NCBI GenBank assembly: GCA_963565915.1 | Contig: OY751493.1 | Span: 930,001-994,000, forward strand | Length of the DNA: 64,000 nucleotides | Direction of reading: 5' to 3' | Source of the DNA: Entoloma clypeatum | Taxonomy: Eukaryota > Basidiomycota > Agaricomycetes > Agaricales > Entolomataceae | Shown: positions 52,027 to 61,796 of the stretch, one piece after another | Layout: the number at the start of each line of letters is the position of its first letter | How positions within the stretch are numbered: the first letter of the stretch is position 1 | The notes under the pieces: generated by a model | Databases searched by the model: none | Seen by the model: only the letters and a program-made list of their open reading frames with translations | Told to the model about the DNA's origin: nothing | Position numbers and translations under genes: made by a program

Positions 52027-55000
52027 CTAGTTCTTTATCAGTCCGAAGTACGGGATAAACTTGGAAAAGAGGATTTTCCCCAGATTCTTAGTCAAAAGGT
52101 CTGCAGGGTTATTCACTCCTTCGATGAATTCGACCGTAATAATTCCTTCGGAGACTTTTTCTCTGACGAAGTGGAATCGCACGTCAATGTGCTTGGATCG
52201 CTTCTCAGTCACAGGGTTGGATGCGATAAAGACGGAGCCGTTGTTATCTCCGTAGATCGGTACTGATCCGATCTGCATTCCAAGTTCGGCAAGCATGCTT
52301 CTCAGCCATGTTGCTGCGCGACTGCAATCTGATAGCGCCATATACTCTGCTTCTGTAGAAGAGAGGGCGATGGTCTTTTGCGCCGATGATACCCATGTTA
52401 TCGCTCCAGACGCCAGTGATATGAAGAAGCCGGTGGTAGACCTCCTCGTGTTTTCATCTGACGCCCAGTCGGAGTCTGTGAATGCATAGATCCCTTTCCC
52501 TGAGTCCCCATCGTACATGATCACGTAATTTTTTGTTGCCTTTAAATATCTGCAAATATCCCTAGCCACTTCTAAATGGCGTTTGGTGGGATTTGCGGAA
52601 AACTGTGACATTTTAATCACGGCAAAACAGATGTCTGGCCTTGTTCCAATCATCAGATATAGAAGTGATCCGATGACGGATTGGTACTTTGATCGAAGTT
52701 CTGCATTGGGTTCATCTTCGGACATCATGGGTTTGTAGCCCGTAGGAAGTGGGGTATGGGTGGCATTAGATTCGCTCATCCCCATTCGTTCGAGTATTTT
52801 CTCAAGGTAAGGTACTTGATCGATGAAGATACGTTTCCCGCATTGCCTTATTTGGATAGAGAGAAATTCTTTTGGTTCCCCATCAGGCACAAGGTGCCCT
52901 AGGTCCCTACATTCCCATGTGGTCATGAAGGCCTTCTTTTTCTCTAGCGTATATTCCTGGTTTGTGCCGAGAAAAGCAGAGTCGTCAACATAGATGACGG
53001 CAATTACAATTTCCCCGTTGGTACTTTTGTGAATGAACACTCCTGCATCGGAGTGAAGCCGGACAAAGCCGAGCTTTTTCATGGAGGAATCAAGTTCCCT
53101 CCACCAGGCTAATGCGGCCTGCTTAAGTCCATATAGAGCTTTGAATAGTTGGTACACGAGGTGTTCTTTCCCTTTTACTATGTAGCCCTCAGGCTGTCGC
53201 ATGTAAATGACTTCACGGAGCGTTCCATAGAGGAAGGCTGATGAGACGTCCAAAAGAGTCATGAACCACCCTTCAAGGGCTGTCAATGCCAGTATTAATC
53301 GGACGGTTTCATATCTTACGACTGGTGAGAAGATCTGATCAAAGTCGATCCCTTCTACCTGTGAGAAGCCTTTTGCGACGAGGCGCGCTTTCAGACGCCC
53401 GTCGGACTTTTCGTTGTAAACCCATTTGTTCCTTAGAGCTTTCCTTCCTGCAGGCAGGGGTACTAGCTCCGTGATCACCCCGCGGCGTTTGAGCATGTCT
53501 AGCTCTTTACGTTCAGCCGCATACCAGTCTTCTTTATTTGGAAGAGGGTATATGTCTTTATGGGACATTTCAACGATGCCAACTTGGACTGATATTGCCT
53601 CCATCAGGAGGTCATTCATCCATGCCGTTTGACCGCCCAATCTCCGTCTTCGATCTAATTTTTCAAGATCAGACGCTGGAGTGTCTTCCCCATAGATGCT
53701 TCCTGGCATCTTCCGAACTCGTCGTTCCCTGATCGGTCGATCTGGTACTTGCTCGGGTTCCGGAGTGGGTACTCGCGGTTCGTCATCAGGCTCACTGGCA
53801 GGCAGTTCGTTGTCTGATTCAGGTTGATCCTGTTCAATGGGAACTGGGATATGAGGTGTTTCGTTGTGACTATCGTCATCATTGCTGCCGGGAATGAGAT
53901 CCTCAAACTCATCAGCCGGCTCTGGGTTTTCCATTTCTGGGTGGTTTTCTGGCAACGGGTCAATGTGGCATCTAGGGTACTTGCTTTCATCAAAGATAGC
54001 TTTCCCGCCCATGAAAATCGTGTTGGTCTCAGGATCCATGAAGCGGTATCCTTTGACCCCTGGTTTCGATCCGAGATAAATCATCAATCGGGATCTTGAT
54101 TCCAGGGAGTTCCTACGTTTCTCCTTTGGGATATATACATATGCCTGACATCCGAATACTCTGACACTAGACATGTCGGGGATCTCATTGGTCACCCTGA
54201 AGTAAGGGGTTTTCCATTCAAGACGCTGCATGGGGGTTCTGTTGTAGAGAAATGCTGCGTGTTCCAAACAGAATTCCCACCACATGGGCGGTAAGCATGC
54301 ATCGAAGCGCAATGCCTGAGATTTTTCCCATAGTGTTCGATTGATCCTTTCTGCTCTACCATTCTGCTGGTGCTGATATGGGAGCGTGACATCGATCAGA
54401 ATTCCATGATCGGCAAGTACATCCTTGTATTCGTCAAATTCTCCACCTCCATCAACCCGCCACTTTTTAGGGGTAGCGGCAAATTGATTCTGGATCATCG
54501 CAAGGAATTGTTTCAGCGCCGTGATGGCGCCTGACTTCTTCCTAAGCAAGACGACCCAGACATGGGATGAAAAATCGTCCAAAAAGGTAAGGAAATATTT
54601 GTACTTATGGTACGATGCCGTGGATATCTGCTTCAAATCCGAATGGATCAAATCAAAGGGTTTGACAGCCCTTGTCGTCGAGTTAGGATAAGATTGATTC
54701 GGCATTTTCCCTTTTAGACACCCCGTGCAGTTTTCCTGTGATTTCTCACGTACTAACATCCTGGGTACTCCTTTGGTACTAGTGGGAATTTTATTAAGCG
54801 CCTGGTCATTTGGGTGGCCAAGACGTTTATGCCAGGTTTCAACAGTGATTTCGCTAGAGATCGCGTGGATTTGGTCATAGCGTATTTCAGTGTCTAACCA
54901 GTAAATGGTTTGTCCGATGAAATGAGGCGAAAACTGTATTTTGTTCAGCCCTTTAGAGATATTAATTTCTCCGCGCATTCCATCAACTTTGTAACCATGG

Positions 55001-56754
55001 TTAAGGAAGACGCCTAGGGACAATAGACGTGTGTCCATATCCGGAATATAAAATACCGGTCGTAGGAGATGGGTTTTAGTTTCCCCATTCAGGGTATGCC
55101 GTACTGGAACGGCCCCAACTCCGAGAATTTCCAGTTTCTTTCCCTTTGCAGCTGTTTGGACAAATCGCTTAGCCTTGAGAGGCCTGTAATACGCGAAGTC
55201 TTTGAACTCATGGGTAAAGTGTAATGATGCGCCGGAATCTAAGATCCACTGAGCGCGTTCTTTCTCTTTGCAGTGTGTGCAGGACGCAAAATGTTTGGTA
55301 TATTTTTTGTACAGATCATCGCTAAAGAGATCTATACTACCTGCATCGGTACTAGCTAATATATATTCAAATGTCTGTGCGTGATTATTAGCATTTCCCA
55401 TTTGGTCAAGTTTGAGAGAAGAATGTGACGAACCGTCAAGTTCGATCAGCCCATCTTCAAATTGTTCCGGCCCCATCCGCTCGCTTTGATGGTCTATGTC
55501 CATCATTTTCAGTGATTCTTCTATCGACGGGGCTACGCGACACTGTTTAGCCGGCCTTTCGTCGATGTCAGGAATGATGGTGTCTAGGATACGAAGATTC
55601 GATCCTGAGGGGCGAGCACCAATGCCGCGCGCGAGTTTGCGGACATGGTCGTTCTTTTTCCACACGGATGGTTTTCCAGAAGGAAGCCCGGTGTACTGTG
55701 ACGGAGGGGGGTTCATACGCTGCAGGAGCGACTGCATACTTGCGGAATCGGGCTGGGCGGTACTTGTCGTTTTCCCGCGACCAGTGACGGTTGTGAAGGA
55801 CGGTGTCGGAAGAGGAGGGAAGTGGATGGCGGGAGCAACGAACTCAACCGTTTCTTCCACATGGTCGGACGCGCTGTCCGCAGTGTTGGCGTTTTTCTTC
55901 TGATTGCGCCATCGTCCTTTTCCCTTCTTCTTTTCAGAAGTGGTACTATGGTCGGTCGAGTTAGGCTGCTCGTCAGCATCGTTCTGCGAGGTACTCGGCT
56001 TCTGTTGCCTTTCCCATTTGGGGTCCTGCCCCTTTCGCTTTGTCCCGGAAATTTTCCGGGCCTGCTCGTTGGACGTACGAGTGGACCCAATCGAATACTT
56101 GCGCTGGTACTCTGATATGATGCTTTCGGCGACGGCCTTGTAGGTGAAATCGTCGGCGTCATAGACCTGGAAGAGGGCGGTGGACAGTGACGACCAGGCG
56201 TCGGGAATTGCATTTGCCAGGATCATTGCCTGCATCAGATCGGGGACGTCAAAGTTCGAATCGGCGAGCCGAGCGAAAAGAGACCCCAGGCGTTCGATTT
56301 CGGGGACGGGGTCGCGTCCAGAGAGCTTGTAGGTGGCGGCGGCCTTGAAGTCGCCGAAGATGACAGCCGGGGATACCTTGGAGTAGGCATCCTTTAATGA
56401 CTTCCAGGCGTCTTTTGAGGAAGTGGCGTCCTTGATGTGGCGTCTGATCGCCTCGGAGACCTTCAGGCGTATCGCCCCAAGAGCTACGTCATCGTCCCTG
56501 ATCCAGGCTTTTTCTTCCTTGCGGAAGCCGGGCTGGTCGACCGTGGTAGCCAGCACAGGGGGAGCAGCAGCAGTGGCCCCAGGGGTGGAGACTGTGGTGG
56601 TGAAGTCGGCGATGACAGGGCGGGGGATGTCGCCAGAAACAAGGCGCCAGACTCCTTGATGGAGGAGGTAAGACTTCATTTTTTCGGCCCAGCTCCTGTA
56701 GTCGATGCCGTCGAAGGCAGTGATTGTGTCGAGGGCAGAACGAGAGGTAGACAT
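52027..56754 (-). CDS. copia copy C Gag-Pol polyprotein, 1575 aa, intact
   Basis: Same domain order as copy B: gag, protease (LDSGAS), integrase with HHCC and DDE residues, RT (YVDDSAFLG) and RNase H. Differences from copy B that I noticed are scattered single substitutions (for example AAAPP for TATAPP in gag and YQRKY for YRRKY); none touches a catalytic motif. With identical LTRs this copy is a plausible active source and could supply RT and integrase to element G in trans, as both use the same primer site. Confidence 0.97.
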   Translation of the reverse strand: MSTSRSALDTITAFDGIDYRSWAEKMKSYLLHQGVWRLVSGDIPRPVIADFTTTVSTPGATAAAPPVLATTVDQPGFRKEEKAWIRDDDVALGAIRLKVSEAIRRHIKDATSSKDAWKSLKDAYSKVSPAVIFGDFKAAATYKLSGRDPVPEIERLGSLFARLADSNFDVPDLMQAMILANAIPDAWSSLSTALFQVYDADDFTYKAVAESIISEYQRKYSIGSTRTSNEQARKISGTKRKGQDPKWERQQKPSTSQNDADEQPNSTDHSTTSEKKKGKGRWRNQKKNANTADSASDHVEETVEFVAPAIHFPPLPTPSFTTVTGRGKTTSTAQPDSASMQSLLQRMNPPPSQYTGLPSGKPSVWKKNDHVRKLARGIGARPSGSNLRILDTIIPDIDERPAKQCRVAPSIEESLKMMDIDHQSERMGPEQFEDGLIELDGSSHSSLKLDQMGNANNHAQTFEYILASTDAGSIDLFSDDLYKKYTKHFASCTHCKEKERAQWILDSGASLHFTHEFKDFAYYRPLKAKRFVQTAAKGKKLEILGVGAVPVRHTLNGETKTHLLRPVFYIPDMDTRLLSLGVFLNHGYKVDGMRGEINISKGLNKIQFSPHFIGQTIYWLDTEIRYDQIHAISSEITVETWHKRLGHPNDQALNKIPTSTKGVPRMLVREKSQENCTGCLKGKMPNQSYPNSTTRAVKPFDLIHSDLKQISTASYHKYKYFLTFLDDFSSHVWVVLLRKKSGAITALKQFLAMIQNQFAATPKKWRVDGGGEFDEYKDVLADHGILIDVTLPYQHQQNGRAERINRTLWEKSQALRFDACLPPMWWEFCLEHAAFLYNRTPMQRLEWKTPYFRVTNEIPDMSSVRVFGCQAYVYIPKEKRRNSLESRSRLMIYLGSKPGVKGYRFMDPETNTIFMGGKAIFDESKYPRCHIDPLPENHPEMENPEPADEFEDLIPGSNDDDSHNETPHIPVPIEQDQPESDNELPASEPDDEPRVPTPEPEQVPDRPIRERRVRKMPGSIYGEDTPASDLEKLDRRRRLGGQTAWMNDLLMEAISVQVGIVEMSHKDIYPLPNKEDWYAAERKELDMLKRRGVITELVPLPAGRKALRNKWVYNEKSDGRLKARLVAKGFSQVEGIDFDQIFSPVVRYETVRLILALTALEGWFMTLLDVSSAFLYGTLREVIYMRQPEGYIVKGKEHLVYQLFKALYGLKQAALAWWRELDSSMKKLGFVRLHSDAGVFIHKSTNGEIVIAVIYVDDSAFLGTNQEYTLEKKKAFMTTWECRDLGHLVPDGEPKEFLSIQIRQCGKRIFIDQVPYLEKILERMGMSESNATHTPLPTGYKPMMSEDEPNAELRSKYQSVIGSLLYLMIGTRPDICFAVIKMSQFSANPTKRHLEVARDICRYLKATKNYVIMYDGDSGKGIYAFTDSDWASDENTRRSTTGFFISLASGAITWVSSAQKTIALSSTEAEYMALSDCSRAATWLRSMLAELGMQIGSVPIYGDNNGSVFIASNPVTEKRSKHIDVRFHFVREKVSEGIITVEFIEGVNNPADLLTKNLGKILFSKFIPYFGLIKN

Positions 56755-57103
56755 TTTTAGATGAATCTAAAAGAGGGTTTCCAATCAGTGATGTGTTATG
56801 AATATGATTTAAGAAAACAATTAAATGATTCCTTATGACATATTCCCTTTAGGAATAGCGGTCACGGGAAAGCCCTTTATATGTCAGAAACGTACAAGGG
56901 GCGATCAACGTTTCCACATGGAGTGTACTAGGTCAATCCCCTTAGGGACGCCTCATGACAGGTACTTGTCGTAATGACGTTCCCAGGTTCATATGTGAAG
57001 AAGTAAGACTCAGAACCTAGATCTTTCGATCGGTTCTTCGCCAACCAGGGTAGAGTGGGCAGGTACTTGCTGTTGCCAGCGTTCCCAAGTCCCTCTGCTA
57101 TCC

Positions 57104-57116
57104 GGGGCCCATAACC
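57104..57116 (-). promoter_or_regulatory. Primer binding site of copia copy C
   Basis: On the - strand GGTTATGGGCCCC follows the 5' LTR directly, as in copies A and B. Confidence 0.68.
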
Positions 57117-57426
57117 TGTTGAAGTTCCACCTGGGCGCTAGCCACAGGTGTACTGAGCAACATAGCTACAGTGGAAGTACTCTACGATACCGCTATGGTC
57201 ACTTACATGGTTTGGAGGGGGTAAGGCTAGTGAGAGCGGTTGAGGCTGGTGAGAGCGATGGAGCTGGTTAAGAGTCAAGAGACAACTTATTGATATTGAC
57301 AGTTTCCTGGTCTTATATACCGTACTACTGTTTGTACCAACCAAACAAGTATGTAATGAAGATATGTAAAGGTCACGTGATGTAATCTAATCTAATCTAA
57401 TCTACGTGATGGGAAAAGTTTCAACA
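57117..57426 (-). repeat. 5' LTR of copia copy C
   Basis: 310 bp, identical by eye to the other LTR. Confidence 0.96.
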
Positions 57427-57585
57427 TTAATAAGCTATTTATAGCTTAGATCATGCCAAGCATGATATCATCAGTTGGTTAAATGACCCTTTGAGCCAGA
57501 TCAAGTCTAACGAGCTCTTAATTGAGTTATGTCTTCTGACTTATCCCCGGCCTTAGTGCCACATGCTCTTTCCATACTAGTTCTT

Positions 57586-58333
57586 GCGCTACTACTGGCT
57601 GCAACTACTATGTGATCCATAAAAAACTGAGTACCATTACGTCTTGAGCGCCTTCTGGGGCTGCCTGCATTGGTAGTCTCATTTTTTGTGTGAATCATGG
57701 TCAAAACCATTGATACTCGTCTGGAATGACAATAAACTATCACACGTGGTTCGCTGATGCAATCAGGCCAAACACCTGACTCAGCATGGTCCGTGCGAGA
57801 TAGGCAAAGCCTTAAATACGCTCCTCAAAAGGAATTTTAGAGCAGGCTTCCAATGGCATTCTTCGCCTACTTCTCCACCGCCTTCTACACTCGCTTCGCA
57901 CATGCCGACCAGTTGGCGCATGTTGCCTCGACCAACGCCAGCACCACCACCACCACCACTACTGCAGCTGGCGATGCCGCTGCTTCTTCATCGCCCTCTG
58001 GCAATAACACTGCCATGACCACCGACGATAAGACGTCAGAAAAGAAGTGAAAGTAGTTAGTGGTACAAAGTAATTAAATAATCAATTACTTCAGTGGCTG
58101 CTCTAAGCGCTACACTGGCTGCTTCAAGCGCCATTATGGCTGCATATTTATTGCGCTATTTCATGTCTCTCAAAGGTATTTTTATCCTTTGATGATCTAT
58201 TGATCTCAGATTGACTTCTGATGAGACCTGTCTATTCTTGTTTTGAATTAGACTTATGGGTCTCTGATAAGACCTTAAATGACAGCGTATGCTAAACGAC
58301 ACAGCAGATCCCCTTTAGCGCCCTTACGGCTGC
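57586..58333 (+). repeat. Bulged-hairpin motif cluster 3 (3' part of element G)
   Basis: Copies at 57586-57602 (GCGCT..GGCTGC), 57648-57664, 58107-58122 (GCGCT), 58128-58143 and 58318-58333. The two copies at 58107 and 58128 are 5 nt apart. Confidence 0.75.
57853..58050 (+). CDS. Possible small ORF of element G, 65 aa
   Basis: Begins in a good context (CCAATGGC). The N-terminus is aromatic and hydrophobic (MAFFAYFSTAFYTRF), followed by an Ala/Thr/Ser-rich stretch with a Thr run and a charged KTSEKK end. The first 15 residues could be a weak membrane anchor. It may be chance; only its presence in other copies of G would show that it is real. Confidence 0.3.
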   Translation: MAFFAYFSTAFYTRFAHADQLAHVASTNASTTTTTTTAAGDAAASSSPSGNNTAMTTDDKTSEKK

Positions 58334-58420
58334 TGCCATTTATTTTGGCTCTTCACTAGGACTTGAATGTCTTCTTGTGAGCAAGTATTGAAACCTGAAG
58401 GAATCACACTTGAGGGGGAG

Positions 58421-58863
58421 TGTTGAGAATACATTCTAGACGGATGTCTCGACAGTCAATCACATGTCTATAAACATGTGTATTCCCATATGGAGTTACA
58501 TATGGAAGTGTTCTAGACTTAGAACAATCTAGACTCGCTCTAGATCCCTGACTCATTAGATATGTGTCAGACGTGCATAACATATGTCATGTTATGTCAC
58601 ATCATGTGCTTGTCACACTATGTGACTATAAGTCACATATTACCATATACGTGAGTTTATGGTTCTGCGACAGAACTCAGTTTGTACTTGTTTGTACATG
58701 GTCTGTGCGCATTCTTGTAGGTATAAATACTCGATGTATCTGTATCTGCAATAACAGGACTCTTACCAAGTACCTTCATCACTCAAGCTCTTCTCGCTCT
58801 TCTTGCCTCCAATGTGAGTATCTTACCCAGGCTTCCCTGCGTATGTAGGTGTGCTGTTCTATA
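58421..58863 (+). repeat. 3' LTR of element G
   Basis: 443 bp, identical by eye to 46758-47200; preceded by the purine tract at 58410-58420. Confidence 0.93.
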
Positions 58864-58868
58864 GCAGT

Positions 58869-60290
58869 GTGGTCATCTCACTCCTCCATTGCAGAATCAA
58901 GCTCCACATTGAACCACTCGCAATTGCGGTCAATGTCGCTCAGCAGGGCAACATTCGCTGCGGTCAATGTCGCTCAGCAGGGCAACATTCGCTGCGATCA
59001 AGTGCTCATGTTACTCGGCCAATTGCGCCGTATTTACATTGATTTACGCACTAAAGATAGATCCTCGCCGAACGCCGTTGAGGATGACGATGATCATCCT
59101 GTCACCGCCATCATTGACAGCATAGAGAAGCGATGGAAAAAGGCTGATCAAGATTTGTTCATTGCCTGTGTCTTCTTAAACCCTTTTGTCAAGGCTACAC
59201 TCTTTAACCCCACCAAATTGTCAATCGCCATGTTGCTCAGGATCCTCCGCCGACTTTACATCAGAGTCTTTCGCCTCAACGATCCACTGGGTGGACTTAA
59301 TCAGGAGATTATGGATTACAACCACGGGATTGGGATTTACAGTAATGATATGTGGCCAATTGATGACTTGCGTGACTCGTTCAAAGACTCAGTACGTGTT
59401 ACTGAGTCCCAGACTCCCAGAAATCCTGAATGTTGACCTCGCATATAGGATGGCTCAACTGATCCTGTCAAGATCTGGCAGACCCTCCCACCCGACAATC
59501 CCCTGGTCAAGCTTGCCGTAAAACTACTGAGCTTTGTTCCCAATTCGGCTTCCGTCGAGCGCCTTTTTTCGAGCATGGGTGACATCAAAACAAAGAAGCG
59601 CAACCGTCTAGGTACCAAGAAGTTGCGGGACATCGCTTACATTAAAAGTGAGTTACGTCGTGAACATGCCTTGCAGGGTCTTGCAGTGAAGCGCTTGAAA
59701 CGTACGTTTGGCAATCCAACACCCGAATCCGCAGAAAGAAGCCGGGCTGAGGATGAAGAAATCGTGCGGGAGGCCGAGGATTCGCAGGAACTAGGCAGCA
59801 AGTCTGATAGTGAGAGCGAAGATGACACCAGCCCAGGAGATACCCGAATGCTGCCCGCCCAATCCTTCACGACGTTAGCGCAGCAGATGGGAGCGGCTGC
59901 CGATGCCGATTCGGATTTGGATGCAGACGAAGAAGAGCCTGAGAACGCCATTGTCGATTCGGAACCAGTTGGACATTCGACGCGCACAACGCGGCAGGTT
60001 GGCTTTCCATGAAATCTTTCACCAGACAACTATCTGAAAACCCTTTAGATCCACGTTTACTTTGGGAAGAAGTACCATTTCACTATCGAAGATCTATTCA
60101 ACTGGTCTGTCGAGAAGGGGTGGAACATGTTTTGGGATACTGGGAAAAAACACTACCACGAAGAAATGGTCTTTTATGAGTTACTTACCCAATTAGATAA
60201 CCAGCGTGAAGCTACTCGTACAGATGGTCTTGTAAATGGGCCAGATGGTGTCTTATCCCCGTCCTGCCCCATAGATTTGACGAAGTAGAC
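58869..60290 (+). pseudogene. 3' part of a hAT transposase gene
   Basis: Readable blocks: LLGQLRRIYIDLRTKD (about 59010), IIDSIEKRWKKADQDLFIAC (about 59110), FNPTKLSIAMLLRIL, then after an apparent intron near 59395-59449 the hAT dimerisation signature NPLVKLAVKLLSF, NSASVERLFSSMGDIKTKKR and LRDIAYIKSELR (59500-59655), and an acidic tail to about 60012. The N-terminal zinc finger and first catalytic residues are missing, because element G and the repeat arrays lie upstream. A 34 bp tandem duplication at 58927-58994 shifts the frame, so this copy is probably dead. Confidence 0.75.
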
Positions 60291-60329
60291 TAGACCGTCG
60301 TTATTTCACTCCTAAATCAATTTTTTCAT

Positions 60330-60437
60330 GGTTTGGACCTTTTGACCCAACTGACCCTGGGTCAGAGACGGTCATTTCAATCCTCAAATGACCCTCACTG
60401 ACCCAAAAGTTTATAACCCGGGTCAGTAACAACACTG
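60330..60437 (+). repeat. Right terminal region of the hAT element
   Basis: Ends AACAACACTG at 60437; in reverse complement this is CAGTGTTGTT, a standard hAT terminus. TGACCC/GGGTCA occurs at least six times in the last 100 bp, as expected for subterminal transposase sites. The matching left end was not found in the window. Confidence 0.6.
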
Positions 60438-60527
60438 TGAAAAGTGGCCCAGGAGCCGTTGCAAATACGCTCTAATGCATAGATTGGGGGTCGGTCCCGA
60501 TGCTATACAATATGAGAATGTCGACTG

Positions 60528-61796
60528 TATAGCTAGGACTCGGGCTAGCTGCGTTCACCACATTACGACCTTGAGATATTGCATTACTGAGTTGGTATTG
60601 TAACAGTGATGATATAGCGCATACGGGTAACGAACGACGTGACGATATTGTATTAGTCTAAGCAAAGCGAGTCAGTACAACTATGGCTCCAGGTTCTCCT
60701 TACAACAGAGACTTCAAACAGAAATTAAGGCTCATCTGAACCGCATCCTGGGCGCAAATCCTCCTCCCATCGCCCTTTCCTCCTGTCCCAGGTATTCATC
60801 ATGAAGGACGTCAATCCCTTTGAATTTGACTTCGCCACACAGGTCGCGGACTACGACCGTCATCTCGTCAACAAGCTAGCAGCACCATAAGTCAGAGGCG
60901 ATCTCTCAATGAATGCAGATCATGAACTCACAGAGATGGCGTTCCCGAGAGCAAGCAACGCTAAAGAGAGGAATTAAGCAATGCCAACGTGAAAGGCTAG
61001 AACGCGAATGCCTAGTTACCTGTAGAATGTGCCGGTAACTGTTCGTCCTGGAAGAGACAGACGTTTCAGCCATTCGAAATCAAAGGAAAGCCTGGTACTG
61101 ACCTTCAAAATATCCAGAGTCAACTCATCGAATCCCATCCGACCCCCAATATTATCCACTCCAAATTCCACTCCCTGATCTGGATCTGGACTCAAGTCAT
61201 TTGTGGCCTTCTCGAGGGCATGAGCCACAAGCCGCTCATGATACACTAGGCGATCCCGAAGATTCGGCAGCGAAGGAGGGAGAGGGTGGCCACCTGCCAA
61301 TGCATATGCGACGATAGAGATGTGTGAAAAGATGTCAGACAGCTAGGAATTCACGAAGAGTGAATACCATGAAAGCTATTATTTGTCGGTTTGCTCACCA
61401 AGTTTGGATTGAGAAGAGGTGTCTGCGGCGCGGTGTGGCTTGAGCATGTAACTTTGGTAAATAAACGGACTTCCTGCCTACCTGGTGAACAAGGATGCTA
61501 CACCACTTGGTGTCCAACTGCGTAAACGCTCCAGTGAAGAGTACAAGGGCTGACAGAAGTTTAATCCTTGGAAAACAATAGCCCAATTAGACTCAAACAA
61601 CGTTTCCAAGATTAAACCATTTCCTCACTGGATCTCGAAAAGATGCTCATACGATTTTTGCGGCCAGGCTCCCCTGATCCCAGAGAACGTCTCAGCATAC
61701 ATTTTCAATGCGGCAAAAGAAAAATCCGTGTCAACTTACTGCACATGAGGCTCAAATCTCGCCGTGACAAGCGACGGACGCAGCTCTTGCAACCTT
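60528..61796. repeat. Right copy of the 1269 bp direct duplication
   Basis: Counterpart of 6096-7364. Here it is continuous with the complete 3' half of the transporter gene, so this is the parental side. Confidence 0.9.

Larger units (their letters stand above)
51634..57431 (-). mobile_element. copia copy C, intact Ty1/copia element with TSD TTAAT
   Basis: LTRs 51639-51948 and 57117-57426 (310 bp each) read as identical; TTAAT flanks at 51634-51638 and 57427-57431. It carries an uninterrupted 1575-codon gag-pol. It lies inside element G, so it inserted after G. Confidence 0.97.
46753..58868 (+). mobile_element. Element G: gag-only copia-type LTR retrotransposon with identical LTRs
   Basis: LTRs at 46758-47200 and 58421-58863 (443 bp each) read as identical; GCAGT at 46753-46757 and 58864-58868 is the TSD. 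Without the nested copia copy C the element is about 6.3 kb. It has an initiator tRNA-Met type primer site directly after the 5' LTR and a purine tract (TTGAGGGGGAG) directly before the 3' LTR. The only clear gene is a copia-type gag. There is no protease, integrase or RT in any frame, so it must use enzymes made by another element. The non-coding body is studded with the hairpin motif described under findings. Confidence 0.92.
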
